Positions 8,264 through 16,977 of a DNA stretch of 64,000 bases are shown piece by piece. Both the position numbers and the translations under genes were made by a program. The stretch is from CAWCFV01 sp963794995. GTDB lineage: Bacteria > Actinomycetota > Actinomycetes > JACCUZ01. Positions within the stretch are counted from its first letter, which is position 1. Each line of letters opens with the position of its first letter. The DNA lies in assembly GCA_963794995.1 (NCBI GenBank), contig CAWCFV010000002.1:2852001-2916000 (forward strand), written 5' to 3'. Under the pieces are notes generated by a model. The model ran no database searches, had not been told where the DNA came from, and worked only from the letters and a program-made list of their open reading frames with translations.

Positions 8264-9433
8264 GTGGACGAGGCCGGCACCTTCCTCGTCGAGCTGGGGC
8301 TGCTCCTCGTCCTGCTGGGGGTGCTCGGGACCCTGGCCCGCCGCGTCGGGCTGTCGCCGGTGCCCCTGTTCCTGCTCGGCGGCCTGCTGCTCGGCCGGGG
8401 CGGGCTCGCCGACGTCGACGCCACCGCCCCGTTCGTCGAGGCGACCGCGGAGATCGGGGTGCTGCTCCTCCTGCTGCTGCTGGGCCTGGAGTTCTCCGCC
8501 GCCGAGTTCACGACGTCCCTCGGGCGGCACGCGCCGAGCGGCCTGGTCGACCTCGCGCTCAACGCCACACCGGGCTTCCTGGCCGGGTTGCTGCTCGGCT
8601 ACGACTGGCCCGCGTGCGCCGCGCTGGCCGGCATCACCTGGATCTCGTCGTCGGGGATCGTCGCTCGGCTGCTGCGCGACCTGGGACGCATCGGCAACCG
8701 GGAGACTCCTGCGGTGCTCTCGGTGCTGGTGCTCGAGGACCTCGCCATGGCCCTGTACCTGCCCGTGCTCGCGGTGCTGCTGGCCGGCGGCACGGCGGCC
8801 CGGGCGCTGGCCGGCGCGGCGGTGGCGGTCGGGGTGGTGCTGGCGGTGCTCGTCGCCGCCTACCGCTACGGCCACCGGCTCGGCCGCCTGCTCCGCCACG
8901 AGGACGACGAGCAGGTGCTGCTTCGCGTGCTGGGGCTCACCCTGCTGGTGGGCGGGCTCACCCACTGGGTGGGGGCGTCCGCGGCGGTCGGGGCCTTCCT
9001 CGTCGGGCTGGCCATCCCCGGGGAGACCGCCCGCCGCGCCCGCGAGGTGCTGTCGCCGCTGCGGGACCTGTTCGCCGCGCTGTTCTTCCTGTCGTTCGGC
9101 CTGCAGGTGGCCCCGGCCGAGGTGGGCCCGGTGCTGCCTGCGGCCCTGGCTCTCGCGGTGGTCACCGCTGCCACCAAGGTGCTCACCGGCGGCTACGCCG
9201 CGCGCCGCGACGGGGTCGGTCGCCGCGGACAGCTGCGCGCCGGTGCCGCCCTCGTCGCGCGCGGTGAGTTCTCCGTGGTCATCGCCGGGCTCGCGGTGCT
9301 CGCCGGGTACGAGCAGGTCGGGCCGCTGGCCAGCGCCTACGTGCTGCTGCTCGCCGTGGGCGGCCCGGTCATGGCGCGGGTCGCGGACACGGTGCCGACG
9401 GCCCGGACGGGACGGGGTGACGTGCTGCCCTGA
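8264..9433 (+). CDS. CPA2-family K+(Na+)/H+ antiporter, KhtU-like
   Basis: A 389-residue membrane protein with about 12 hydrophobic segments in the Na_H_Exchanger fold. Recognisable stretches are LLLLLLGLEFSAAEF, WISSSGIVARLLRDL and VLVLEDLAMALYLP, the last carrying the conserved ED pair in the ion path. It starts with GTG directly after the KhtT-like gene. Together they should export K+ or Na+ in exchange for protons under control of the RCK_C subunit. It has no cytoplasmic regulatory domain of its own, consistent with the separate subunit. Confidence 0.88.
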   Translation: MDEAGTFLVELGLLLVLLGVLGTLARRVGLSPVPLFLLGGLLLGRGGLADVDATAPFVEATAEIGVLLLLLLLGLEFSAAEFTTSLGRHAPSGLVDLALNATPGFLAGLLLGYDWPACAALAGITWISSSGIVARLLRDLGRIGNRETPAVLSVLVLEDLAMALYLPVLAVLLAGGTAARALAGAAVAVGVVLAVLVAAYRYGHRLGRLLRHEDDEQVLLRVLGLTLLVGGLTHWVGASAAVGAFLVGLAIPGETARRAREVLSPLRDLFAALFFLSFGLQVAPAEVGPVLPAALALAVVTAATKVLTGGYAARRDGVGRRGQLRAGAALVARGEFSVVIAGLAVLAGYEQVGPLASAYVLLLAVGGPVMARVADTVPTARTGRGDVLP

Positions 9434-9461
9434 GCGATGCCCGCCCGGACGCGTCCCCGAC

Positions 9462-9765
9462 GTGAGCCGCCCGCACGCGCACGGCCCCCGGCCGCGGCTG
9501 GAGCCCGGGGCGCGGGCCGGCATCTCGACGCTGCGCGGCGCCATCACGCCCGACGCGGAGATCGCCGAGCGACTGGCCGCCAAGGTCAAGCGCGAGCTGG
9601 ACAAGTCCGGGCTCGCGGACCAGCCCCTCGGCGTCGACGTGACCGAGCTCCCCGTCCTCTTCGCGCCGCGGAGGCTGGGGATCGAGGTGGTCGACGGTCA
9701 GCAGATCCTCATGGAGGCCCGGCGGATCAAGACCTCGGACGAGGTCCGGCTGCTCACGCAGGCCA
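9462..9765 (+). pseudogene. Remnant of an M24-family (Xaa-Pro type) peptidase gene
   Basis: One frame reads AGISTLRGAITPDAEIAERL, then AAKVKRELDKSGL, GVDVTELPVLFA and VVDGQQILMEARRIKTSDEV, then LLTQA. This matches the region of actinobacterial M24 creatinase/prolidase-like proteins between the N-terminal domain and the catalytic pita-bread fold. After LLTQA the homology ends and the frame becomes Arg-rich. Both the N-terminal domain and all metal ligands of the catalytic domain are absent, so this is an internal fragment, not a working gene. Confidence 0.6.
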
Positions 9766-9837
9766 CCAGGTCCCTGCTCACCGACCAGGGCGTGTCCGGG
9801 GAGCGGAGGGCGCGCCGCGCCGGGAGCGCCGCGCTGG

Positions 9838-10008
9838 TCAGCGGCGGCCGAACAACCGGCCCAGGACGCCGCCGGCGGGGCGCTCGGCCTTGGGGTGACC
9901 CGGACAGCGGTCCGCGCGGGCGACGCCCGCCATCACCTCGTCGACGTGGCGGCCGCAGCCGGCCCAGGTGGTCTTGCCGCACGTCCGGCACTTGACTGCT
10001 CGACACAT
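9838..10008 (-). CDS. Small four-cysteine zinc-ribbon-like protein
   Basis: A 56-residue protein. The N-terminal core contains CRTCGKTTWAGCGRHVDEV followed by RCPGHPKAE, supplying Cys and His residues for one zinc site. The C-terminus ends in LGRLFGRR. Small proteins of this pattern are widespread in actinobacteria and have no known function. The ATG at 10008 is preceded by a GGGAG ribosome binding site and gives exactly the conserved MCRxVxC start, so upstream extension in the same frame is not used. Confidence 0.78.
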   Translation of the reverse strand: MCRAVKCRTCGKTTWAGCGRHVDEVMAGVARADRCPGHPKAERPAGGVLGRLFGRR

Positions 10009-10156
10009 CGCGGGGCTCCCTTCCGTCGTCGGTCGCGTGCCCGGTCCCGGCCCGGCCGCCGGGTGTGGGTGGTCCCAGTCCAGCAGGACCATGATGGCGT
10101 CGTCACGCAGGGTCCCCCCAGGCGCTCGCCCCCACACCTGTCGCCCGTGGGGTCGC

Positions 10157-11035
10157 TCACACCTGGTCGAGAGCGCGCTGGAGCTCGCTGACCCGCTTGG
10201 TGGCCCGCTCGGCCGCCGTCCGTGCCGCCGTGCGCGACTCGACGGCCGAGTCCCGCGCCGCGACGGCGTCGTCGTGGTCGGACTCGGCGCGGGCCAGCTC
10301 GGCGCGCAGCCGTTCGACGGTGCGCCGGCTCTCGCCCGCGCCGCGCTCGGCCACGATCGCCGCGTCCTCGGCATCGGCCCGCGTGTCCGCCGCGGCACGC
10401 GCGGCCTTCCAGGCCGCCGCCAGCTCTGTCTCGAGCGCCGTCCTGCGCTCGGCGCGCTCCCGTTCCTCCGCCGTCGGCGCCGTCCGTGACGGACGCCGGG
10501 GCGCCGGCTTCCGCCGGGCCACCGGCCGGTCCGTGGGTGACCCGAACACGCTGTGGGTGAGGGTCCCGGTCAGCCTCCCCGCCCGCAGCTGCTCGCCGAG
10601 CTCCTCGTCGGCCAACGCGGCCAGCAGCGTCTGCTCCAGCCCGCGGGCGGCGTCCTCGCTCACCGGCCGGCCAACCGCGGCCGCGATCCTGCGGGCCTGC
10701 CGGACGAGGGCGGCGACCAGCTGGGCGCGCTGCGTGGACAGCTCTCGCAGCTGTGGGCCGCTCAGGGCCTCGGCCGCCTCGCGCAGCCCGGCGCCGAGCT
10801 CGAGCAGGGGGTCGATCTCCTCCGCGTGCTCCCGGACCAGCTGGTTGGCCAGCCAGGCCGCGACGCTGGGCCGGCGGAGCGCAGCGACCTCGCGCGCGGC
10901 GTCGCCGGCGCCGGCCGCGCGCAGCGTCCGGGCCTGTGCGTCCCGGGCGGCGACGAACTCCTTCGGGCCGAGCCCGTAGAGCTCGTCGGCGATCCGGCCG
11001 ACCACGTCGGCGCCGTCGTCGTCGGGTCCGGGCAC
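10157..11035 (-). CDS. Conserved hypothetical coiled-coil protein
   Basis: A 292-residue soluble protein. Residues 1-90 form a helical region (IADELYGLGPKEFVAARDAQ, LRRPSVAAWLANQLVREH). A low-complexity Arg/Pro linker (PVARRKPAPRRPSRTAPT) follows, and residues about 190-290 form a long Ala/Glu/Arg-rich coiled coil. I recognise it as a recurrent actinobacterial hypothetical but know no function. The GTG at 11035 was chosen because the N-terminal conserved region begins there and the preceding bases are a G-rich ribosome binding site. It has its own transcription unit, with a strong terminator upstream. Confidence 0.72.
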   Translation of the reverse strand: MPGPDDDGADVVGRIADELYGLGPKEFVAARDAQARTLRAAGAGDAAREVAALRRPSVAAWLANQLVREHAEEIDPLLELGAGLREAAEALSGPQLRELSTQRAQLVAALVRQARRIAAAVGRPVSEDAARGLEQTLLAALADEELGEQLRAGRLTGTLTHSVFGSPTDRPVARRKPAPRRPSRTAPTAEERERAERRTALETELAAAWKAARAAADTRADAEDAAIVAERGAGESRRTVERLRAELARAESDHDDAVAARDSAVESRTAARTAAERATKRVSELQRALDQV

Positions 11036-11090
11036 CCCCCGATCCTGGCACCCGGGGCGGCCGCCCGCGGGGTCGTCGTACCGCCGAGGC

Positions 11091-11134
11091 GGTGGCCCGG
11101 GCCGCCCCGGGGGGAACGGGCGGCCCGGGCCACC
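11091..11134 (-). terminator. 17-bp perfect GC hairpin terminator
   Basis: Arms GGTGGCCCGGGCCGCCC (11091-11107) and its exact complement (11118-11134) flank a 10-nt loop. The hairpin begins 5 bp beyond the stop of the minus-strand secreted-protein gene and lacks a U-tract, as is usual for actinobacterial terminators. Confidence 0.8.
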
Positions 11135-11138
11135 GGTC

Positions 11139-11627
11139 TCACCAGCGCAGGGCGGCCGAGACCGACGCGCCGAAGCCGGAGAAGACCCCGTTCGAGGCCG
11201 AGACGAGGCCGTCGCCGACGACCTTCGCCTTCCGGTGCTCGGTCCCCGACCAGGTGGCGTCCTTCTTGTCGAAGTACGCGAGCACGGTGAGGGTCGTGCT
11301 GAACCGGTGCATGCAGACCTCACCGGTGGTGCTCACGGTCAGCGTCTCGCCGGGCGAGACGGTGAGCACCGCCTCGACGTCGGCGGCGTCGCACGCGCCC
11401 GGTGCGGTGGGGAGCGTGCCGTCCTGCGCCCGGACGGTGAGGTCGAGGAAGCCGCCGAGGGGACCGGCGGTGGCTCCGGCGAGGTGGATGGTCGAGTCCG
11501 TGACGACGGGGGACGGGTCGAACGTCCGGCGGTCCAGCTGCTCCACGGTGCCGGCTCCGGCAGCGGTCGGGACAGCGAGGAGGGTGGCCGCCGCGAGTGC
11601 GGTGACGAGGAGGGGACGGGCGTGCAT
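11139..11627 (-). CDS. Secreted protein of unknown function
   Basis: A 162-residue exported protein. The signal peptide is clear (RPLLVTALAAATLLAVPTAAGA, cleavage likely after AGA near residue 24). The mature part is beta-rich with two cysteines (GACDAADV and GEVCMHRF) that could form a disulfide, and contains FDKKDATWSGTEHRKAKVV. No enzyme motif is visible. The ATG at 11627 starts the signal peptide and has GGAG upstream; longer frames would place the signal internally. It ends next to a strong terminator and looks monocistronic. Confidence 0.78.
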   Translation of the reverse strand: MHARPLLVTALAAATLLAVPTAAGAGTVEQLDRRTFDPSPVVTDSTIHLAGATAGPLGGFLDLTVRAQDGTLPTAPGACDAADVEAVLTVSPGETLTVSTTGEVCMHRFSTTLTVLAYFDKKDATWSGTEHRKAKVVGDGLVSASNGVFSGFGASVSAALRW

Positions 11628-11739
11628 AGGGTGCTCCAGTCGGCAGGGCCGGGCGTCCGGCGCGGGGGTGACCTCACGACGGTGCGTCGAAGCCCTTGCG
11701 CAGCGCTTGCGGTCCACTGGCGGCCCGCTTGCTGCGCGG

Positions 11740-12144
11740 TCAGCGGCTCCGCGGGCCGCTGCGGGCACCGACCAGGACCGCGGCCAGGACCCACCCGAGG
11801 GCTGCCGTGCCGCTGGTCGCCGCCGCGACCCGCAGCCGCGGGCTCAGCGCGAGGACCGGCAGCATGCTGGCGGCGTGCAGCAGGTCGATCGCAGCTCCCG
11901 CCTCTGCCGAGCCGAGCCGGGGCCGGGCCACCAGCAGGGCGCCCTGCGCGACGTCCCGGACGGCGAGGGCGCCGGCGGCGACGCGGCCGACCGGCGGGAG
12001 GTCCGCGCCGGCGCCAGCCCGGCCGGTGAGCAGGCCCACCAGCCAGGCACCTCCCACCCCGGCCCGGGCCACGCCCAGCACCTGCAGGCGCGCCGCGGCC
12101 GGCCCTCGCGCGGCTCGCCCCGCTGTCACCGGCGCCGTTGTCAT
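11740..12144 (-). CDS. Small membrane protein downstream of an SDR gene
   Basis: A 134-residue protein with about three to four weakly hydrophobic segments (GVGGAWLVGLLTG, AAGALAVRDVAQGALLVA, AIDLLHAASMLPVLAL, AALGWVLAAVLVG). It resembles the DUF4267-like or cyclase-free membrane proteins found beside oxidoreductases, but no function can be given. Its ATG overlaps the stop codon of the SDR gene (ATGA), so the two are co-translated. A basic tail ends the protein. Confidence 0.65.
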   Translation of the reverse strand: MTTAPVTAGRAARGPAAARLQVLGVARAGVGGAWLVGLLTGRAGAGADLPPVGRVAAGALAVRDVAQGALLVARPRLGSAEAGAAIDLLHAASMLPVLALSPRLRVAAATSGTAALGWVLAAVLVGARSGPRSR

Positions 12145-13151
12145 TTGCGCCGACGCCCCGCGGCGCGCGCGAACCCGGCCGCACCGACGGCACCCACGGC
12201 ACCGATGACGCCCGCGAGCACGCCGTGGTGCGTGCTGGCCCACAGCTGGGGGCTCCGGCCGTGGGAGCGGTCGTCGAACGCGCCGTGGGTCCCGAAGTCG
12301 TGCTCGTCGTCCGCCGGCTCCCACAGGTTCTCCGGCGCACCCGGGTCGCGCGGGTCGGGGGTCTGCTGCGAGGCGAAGCCGGTGCGCCCGAGGTAGCGGT
12401 CCAGCAGCCCGGGCGCGACGGCGTTCGCGACGAGGGTCGCCGCGGTGCTGGCGCCGACCCAGTACTCACGGCGCTGGGGGTGGTCGGCTGCGTGCACGAC
12501 GGCCCGACCGGCGACCTCGGGCTGGTAGATCGGGGGTACCGGCTGCGGGTGCCGCGGGAGCCGGGACAGGACCCAGGAGAACTGCGGGGTGTTGACCGCC
12601 GGCATCTGCACCATGGTCACGTGCACGCCGCTCTTCTCGTGCAGGAGCTCGCAGCGCAGCGACTCGTGGAAGCCCTGGATCGCGTGCTTGGCCCCGCAGT
12701 AGGCGGTCTGCAGCGGGATGCCCCGGTACGCGAGCGTGGACCCGACCTGGACGATGACACCGCGGTCCCGCGGCTTCATCCGGCGCAGCGCCGCCATCGT
12801 CCCGTAGACGTAGCCGAGGTAGCTCACCTCGGTCACCCGGCGGAACTCGTCGGCGGTGATCTGCTCGAACGGGGAGAACACGGAGGTGAAGGCGTCGTTG
12901 ACCCAGACGTCGATCGGGCCCAGCCCGGACTCGGCTCGCTCGGCGACCGCCTCGACCTGCTCGGCGTCGGCCACGTCCGCCGGCAGCACGAGCGCCTCGC
13001 CGCCGGCCGCCCGGACGTCGGCAGCGGCGCCCTCGAGCCCGGCGCGCCCTCGTGCGACGAGAGCGACCCGGGCACCGCGGGACGCGAACGCCGTGGCGGT
13101 GGCGCGGCCGATGCCGCCGCTGGCACCGGTGACGACGACGACCTGGGACAT
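12141..13151 (-). CDS. SDR-family oxidoreductase with C-terminal membrane segment
   Basis: A 336-residue short-chain dehydrogenase. The NAD(P) motif is TGASGGIG near residue 8. The usual NNAG is replaced by VNDAF, and the catalytic Tyr-Lys is in TAYCGAKHAIQGF with Ser in VQVGSTLAYRG. The protein is some 80 residues longer than a minimal SDR, with a charged linker (ENLWEPADDEHDFGTHG) and a hydrophobic stretch LAGVIGAVGAVGAAGFARAAG that may anchor it to the membrane. It lies in an operon with the small membrane protein downstream. The substrate is unknown. Confidence 0.85.
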   Translation of the reverse strand: MSQVVVVTGASGGIGRATATAFASRGARVALVARGRAGLEGAAADVRAAGGEALVLPADVADAEQVEAVAERAESGLGPIDVWVNDAFTSVFSPFEQITADEFRRVTEVSYLGYVYGTMAALRRMKPRDRGVIVQVGSTLAYRGIPLQTAYCGAKHAIQGFHESLRCELLHEKSGVHVTMVQMPAVNTPQFSWVLSRLPRHPQPVPPIYQPEVAGRAVVHAADHPQRREYWVGASTAATLVANAVAPGLLDRYLGRTGFASQQTPDPRDPGAPENLWEPADDEHDFGTHGAFDDRSHGRSPQLWASTHHGVLAGVIGAVGAVGAAGFARAAGRRRK

Positions 13152-13265
13152 CTGCGGTGCCTCCGACCGGACGGGTAGCAGGACCCCCGGCGCCTACCCG
13201 GGGCTGGTCCGGCGTACCCGTCGCCGCGCAGGTCGGTCGCCGGCCGGTCGCCGTACGCTCTCGGC

Positions 13266-13922
13266 ATGCGCCTCGTCGTGCTGGGCACCGGGACCGTCGG
13301 CCGCGCGCTGGCTGCCGCCTTCTCGACGGCCGGTCACGACGTCGTCCTGGCGACCCGTGAGGTCCCGGTGACGCTGGCTCGTCCGGAGGTGGCCGACTGG
13401 GTCGCGGCGCACCCTGGCGTCCCCGTCGTCCCCACGGCCGCTGCCGCGCACGAGGCCGAGGTGGTCGTCAACGCGACCAACGGTGCCGTGTCGGTGGACG
13501 CCCTGCGCCGGCTGGGGGACCTCGCGGGGGTCGTCGTGCTGGACGTGGCGAACCCGCTGGACTTCTCCGCCGGGTTCCCGCCGACGCTGACCGTGGCGAA
13601 CACCGACAGCCTGGCCGAGCAGGTCCAGCGGGCGTTCCCGGACGCCCGGGTGGTGAAGACGCTGAACACCGTCACCGCGGCGGTGATGGTCGACCCCGGC
13701 TCGCTGCCGGGCGAGCACCACGTCTTCGTCGCCGGCGAGGACCCGGAGGCGAAGGCGCTGGCCACCCGGCTGCTCGGTGACCTCGGCTGGCCGCCGGGCT
13801 CGGTGCTCGACCTCGGGGGCATCCGGACCGCCCGGGCCACCGAGATGTACCTGCCGCTCTGGCTGGCGCTCATGGCAGCGACCGGCGGCCCGGTCTTCAA
13901 CATCCGTCTCGTGCGGCCCTGA
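13266..13922 (+). CDS. F420-dependent NADP oxidoreductase-like protein
   Basis: A 218-residue Rossmann protein of the NADP oxidoreductase, coenzyme F420-dependent family. The dinucleotide loop is VLGTGTVGRALAAAF at the N-terminus. Conserved stretches are VVVNATNGA, DVANPLDFSAGFPPTL and ARVVKTLNTV, then the C-terminal LGGIRTARATEMYLPLWL. Relatives either exchange hydride between F420H2 and NADP or act as small NADPH reductases. True F420 use cannot be decided from sequence. It is transcribed divergently from the SDR operon. Confidence 0.85.
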   Translation: MRLVVLGTGTVGRALAAAFSTAGHDVVLATREVPVTLARPEVADWVAAHPGVPVVPTAAAAHEAEVVVNATNGAVSVDALRRLGDLAGVVVLDVANPLDFSAGFPPTLTVANTDSLAEQVQRAFPDARVVKTLNTVTAAVMVDPGSLPGEHHVFVAGEDPEAKALATRLLGDLGWPPGSVLDLGGIRTARATEMYLPLWLALMAATGGPVFNIRLVRP

Positions 13923-13964
13923 CCGCGCGGGCCGGGTGGCCCACGACGACGTAGCGTGGCCGGG

Positions 13965-14759
13965 ATGAGCGAGCAGAGCGAGAGCGCCACGGCTGGTGCG
14001 CCGGTCGACGTCGACGACAGCGAGGCGCTCGCGGTGCGGCTGGGCGCGACCAGGTTCGAGCTCACGGTCGAGTCGGTCCGGTCCCTGTCGACGACGATGG
14101 TGCGCGTGCAGCTGACGGGGGAGGCCCTGCGCCACCTCACGGTCGACCCGGGGCAGGACCTCATGCTGACCGCGGTCGCCGACCGCCCGGTGGTGCGCAG
14201 GAGGTGGACGGTGCGACAGCACGACGCCGAGCGCGGCATGGTCGCCCTCGACGTCGTCCTCCACCCAGGGGCCGACGGCGCCAGCAGGCTGCACGAGGCG
14301 GCACCGGGCACCGTCGTCGAGGCCATCGGCCCACGCGGCAAGGTGCGCCTCGCGTCCGGCGCCCGCGCGCACCACTTCCTCGGGGACCAGAGCTTCCTCC
14401 CGGCGGCCTACGCGATGGCCGAGGCGGTGGCACCCCCCGCCACCGCCCACGTGACGCTCACCGTGCCGTCGCCCGACGACCGGCTGCCGCAGCGCGGCGA
14501 CGCGTGCCCGGACGGCACGACGTGGGTCGAGGAGGCGTCCGACGACGCCGCGACGGGGCGGGCACTGCTCGAGGCCAGCGGGCTCGGTGCGCCCGTCGAC
14601 GGTGCCGTCGTCTACGTCGGTGGCGAGATGACCATGGCGGCGACGATCCGTACCGCCCTCGTCCGGCAGCTCGGCTGGCCGCGCGAGGCGGTGCTGCCGA
14701 AGCCGTACTGGCGGCGCGGCACCCCCAACGCCCGGCACGGGGAGCCGGGCCGCGAGTAG
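13965..14759 (+). CDS. Siderophore-interacting FAD-binding protein
   Basis: A protein of about 264 residues in the SIP/ViuB family, flavin reductases that release iron from ferric siderophores. The FAD-binding region includes RRRWTVRQHDAERGMVALDV, matching the family RxYT(V/I)R pattern with W for Y, followed by HPGADGASRLHEAAPGTVVE. The NAD(P)-binding part includes HFLGDQSFLPAAYAMAEAV and VYVGGEMTMAATIRTAL, ending in PKPYWRRGTPN. The ATG at 13965 has GCGTGGCCGGG upstream, only a weak ribosome binding site. No siderophore genes are nearby. Confidence 0.85.
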   Translation: MSEQSESATAGAPVDVDDSEALAVRLGATRFELTVESVRSLSTTMVRVQLTGEALRHLTVDPGQDLMLTAVADRPVVRRRWTVRQHDAERGMVALDVVLHPGADGASRLHEAAPGTVVEAIGPRGKVRLASGARAHHFLGDQSFLPAAYAMAEAVAPPATAHVTLTVPSPDDRLPQRGDACPDGTTWVEEASDDAATGRALLEASGLGAPVDGAVVYVGGEMTMAATIRTALVRQLGWPREAVLPKPYWRRGTPNARHGEPGRE

Positions 14760-14847
14760 CCGTGCCCCGGCGCGGCATCCGGGGACCGGGCCGGTGCCGA
14801 ACAAGGGATGACGGCGCACCGCGTCGTCCTGACCCGGAGGAGTCCCC

Positions 14848-14967
14848 GTGAGGCACGTTCCGTCGAAACGCCAGGGCATCGGCCCGCCCGCCGGCGTGGT
14901 GCCGTTGCTGCTCGCCGTGAGCGCCGTCGTGGTGGCGCTGGCCCTGGTCATGGCGCTGGTCGCCTGA
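14848..14967 (+). CDS. 39-residue single-pass membrane peptide
   Basis: A GTG start behind an excellent GGAGGAG ribosome binding site opens a 39-codon frame. After a short basic N-terminus (RHVPSKRQG), one hydrophobic helix (VVPLLLAVSAVVVALALVM) runs to the end. It lies between the siderophore protein gene and an SDR gene with normal spacing. I know no named family. The combination of a good ribosome binding site and a clean transmembrane helix makes it a likely real small gene. Confidence 0.6.
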   Translation: MRHVPSKRQGIGPPAGVVPLLLAVSAVVVALALVMALVA

Positions 14968-14992
14968 CCTGCCGGTGAAGGGGTCCGGCACG

Positions 14993-15838
14993 ATGACCGG
15001 CATGACCGCTGCGCTGCCCCCGACCGCCCCGGTGCTGGTCACCGGCTGCTCGAGCGGGATCGGGCGGGCGGCGGTACGGCACCTCCTGCAGGGCGTCCGC
15101 CCCGTGTGGGCGACCGCCCGCCGGCCGGAGACCCTGGACGACCTCGCTGCCGCGGGGGCCCGGGTGCTGGCTCTCGACGTCACCGACGAGGACTCCCGGC
15201 TGGCCGCGGTCCGCGCCGTCGAGGCCGAGCACGGCGCCCTGGGGGCGCTGGTCAACAACGCCGGCTACGGCGAGTACGGGCCGGTCGAGCAGGTGCCGCT
15301 GGACGCCGTGCGCCGGCAGTTCGAGACCAACGTCTTCGGCCTGCTCCGGCTGACCCAGCTCGTCCTGCCCGCGATGCGCGAGGCGGGCTGCGGACGGGTG
15401 GTCAACATGTCGTCGATGGGCGGGCGGATGACCCTGCCCGGCGGCGGGGTCTACCACGCGAGCAAGTACGCCCTCGAGGCCCTCAGCGACGCCCTGCGCT
15501 TCGAGACGCGCGGCTTCGGCATCGCCGTCAGCGTGGTCGCGCCGGGACCGGTGCGGACCGAGTTCGCGGAGGCGGCGACCGACCCCGGGAGCCGGCCCGG
15601 CCCCTACGCCGCCTTCATGCGAGGGGTGGCCGCACGCAACGCCTCGGCCTACGGCGGCGGCCGCGGCCTGCTGGACGCCGACGAGGTGGCCGCCGTCGTG
15701 GTCGAGGCCGTGGAGTCCGCGCGGCCGAAGGCGCGCTATCCCGTCGGGTCGGTGAGCCGCTACACCGTCGGCGCCCGGCGCCTGCTCCCCACCGCGGTCT
15801 GGGACGCGGCTCTGCGCCGGCAGTACCCGACGCCATGA
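14993..15838 (+). CDS. SDR-family oxidoreductase
   Basis: A protein of about 281 residues, a classical short-chain dehydrogenase. TGCSSGIG is the coenzyme loop, NNAGY the structural motif, and catalytic residues sit in VVNMSSMGG and YHASKYALEAL, followed by APGPVRTEF. This arrangement resembles members active on lipids, steroids or retinoid-like substrates, but the substrate is unknown. Two ATG codons nine bases apart (14993, 15002) are possible. I chose the first because GAAGGGG precedes it. The ROK kinase gene follows after 32 bp. Confidence 0.86.
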   Translation: MTGMTAALPPTAPVLVTGCSSGIGRAAVRHLLQGVRPVWATARRPETLDDLAAAGARVLALDVTDEDSRLAAVRAVEAEHGALGALVNNAGYGEYGPVEQVPLDAVRRQFETNVFGLLRLTQLVLPAMREAGCGRVVNMSSMGGRMTLPGGGVYHASKYALEALSDALRFETRGFGIAVSVVAPGPVRTEFAEAATDPGSRPGPYAAFMRGVAARNASAYGGGRGLLDADEVAAVVVEAVESARPKARYPVGSVSRYTVGARRLLPTAVWDAALRRQYPTP

Positions 15839-15870
15839 GCAGTCGTGCGGACCGGCACTAGGCTCTCCTG

Positions 15871-16977
15871 GTGACCGACCGTCGCCCCTCCCTGCTCGGG
15901 AGGCCGCTGCGCGACGAGTCGGCGCGGCCACCGCGGGTCACCCCGCTCAACGCGGCGCTGCTGACGGTCGGCGTCGACATCGGCGGGACCAAGGTCTCCG
16001 CCGGCGTGGTGACCTACGAGGGCGAGGTGCTCGACCAGGTCCGGCGGGACACCCCGCACCGCAGCAAGAGCCCGGACGTCGTCGAGGACACGATCGTCTC
16101 CGCCGTCCTGGAGCTCGCCGAGCGCCACGACGTCCACGCGGTCGGCATCGGCGCGGCGGGCTTCATCGACGCCGACCGGTCGAACGTCCTGTTCGCCCCG
16201 CACCTCTCGTGGCGCAACGAGCCCCTGCGCGAGGCCGTCAGCTCGCGGCTGCGGCTGCCCGTCGTGGTCGAGAACGACGCCAACGCGGCCGTCTGGGCCG
16301 AGTGGCGCTTCGGGGCGGGCCGCGGCGAGTCGCACCTCGTCTGTGTCAACCTCGGCACCGGCATCGGTGGCGCGATGATCGTCAACGGTGCCCTGCAACG
16401 CGGCCGGTTCGGCGTCGCCGGCGAGTACGGGCACATGCAGGTGGTGCCCGACGGCCGACGCTGCGAGTGCGGCAACCGGGGCTGCTGGGAGCAGTACGCG
16501 TCCGGCAACGTGCTGGTCCGGGAGGCCCGCGAGCTGGCGGCGTCGCGGTCGCCGGTGGCGCACGGCCTGCTGGACCGGGCCGGGGGCGACCCCGCCGCGA
16601 TCACCGGGCCGCTGGTGACCGCGGCGGCCCGCGACGGCGACCCGGCGGCCCGCGAGCTCTTCGAGGACGTGGGCCGCTGGCTCGGTGTCGGCATCGCCAA
16701 CCTCGCCGCCGCCGTGGACCCCGGCACGTTCGTCATCGGCGGCGGCCTGTCCGAGGCCGGTGACCTGCTGATCGGCCCGGCCCGGGAGGCGTTCGCGCGC
16801 TCGCTCACCGGCCGGCGGTTCCGCCCGGAGGCGGTCATCGTCCAGGCCGCCCTGGGCAACCAGGCCGGGCTGGTCGGCGCGGGCGACCTGGCGCGACCGT
16901 TCGCGCGCCGGTTCCGGCGGGCCCGGGCCCGCGCCCGGGACCGCCGGGTGCGGCGCACCGGCCACGAGGTGCCGTGA
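15871..16977 (+). CDS. ROK-family sugar kinase, glucokinase-like
   Basis: A 368-residue ROK kinase. The phosphate-binding loop is VDIGGTK at residues 35-41, the catalytic region is VVVENDANAAVWAEW, and the ROK zinc motif is CECGNRGCWEQ. It most resembles actinobacterial glucokinases (GlkA), which phosphorylate glucose with ATP or polyphosphate. The extra 30 N-terminal residues and the basic C-terminus (RFRRARARARDRR) are unusual. The stop overlaps the start of the acyltransferase fusion (GTGA), an unexpected coupling of sugar and lipid genes. Start GTG at 15871. Confidence 0.85.
   Translation: MTDRRPSLLGRPLRDESARPPRVTPLNAALLTVGVDIGGTKVSAGVVTYEGEVLDQVRRDTPHRSKSPDVVEDTIVSAVLELAERHDVHAVGIGAAGFIDADRSNVLFAPHLSWRNEPLREAVSSRLRLPVVVENDANAAVWAEWRFGAGRGESHLVCVNLGTGIGGAMIVNGALQRGRFGVAGEYGHMQVVPDGRRCECGNRGCWEQYASGNVLVREARELAASRSPVAHGLLDRAGGDPAAITGPLVTAAARDGDPAARELFEDVGRWLGVGIANLAAAVDPGTFVIGGGLSEAGDLLIGPAREAFARSLTGRRFRPEAVIVQAALGNQAGLVGAGDLARPFARRFRRARARARDRRVRRTGHEVP

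Noticed and set aside
5575..8568. Long minus-strand open frame (about 997 codons) opposite the helicase and antiporter genes
   Set aside because: Antisense shadow produced by high GC. Its translation is low-complexity and it overlaps three well-supported plus-strand genes.
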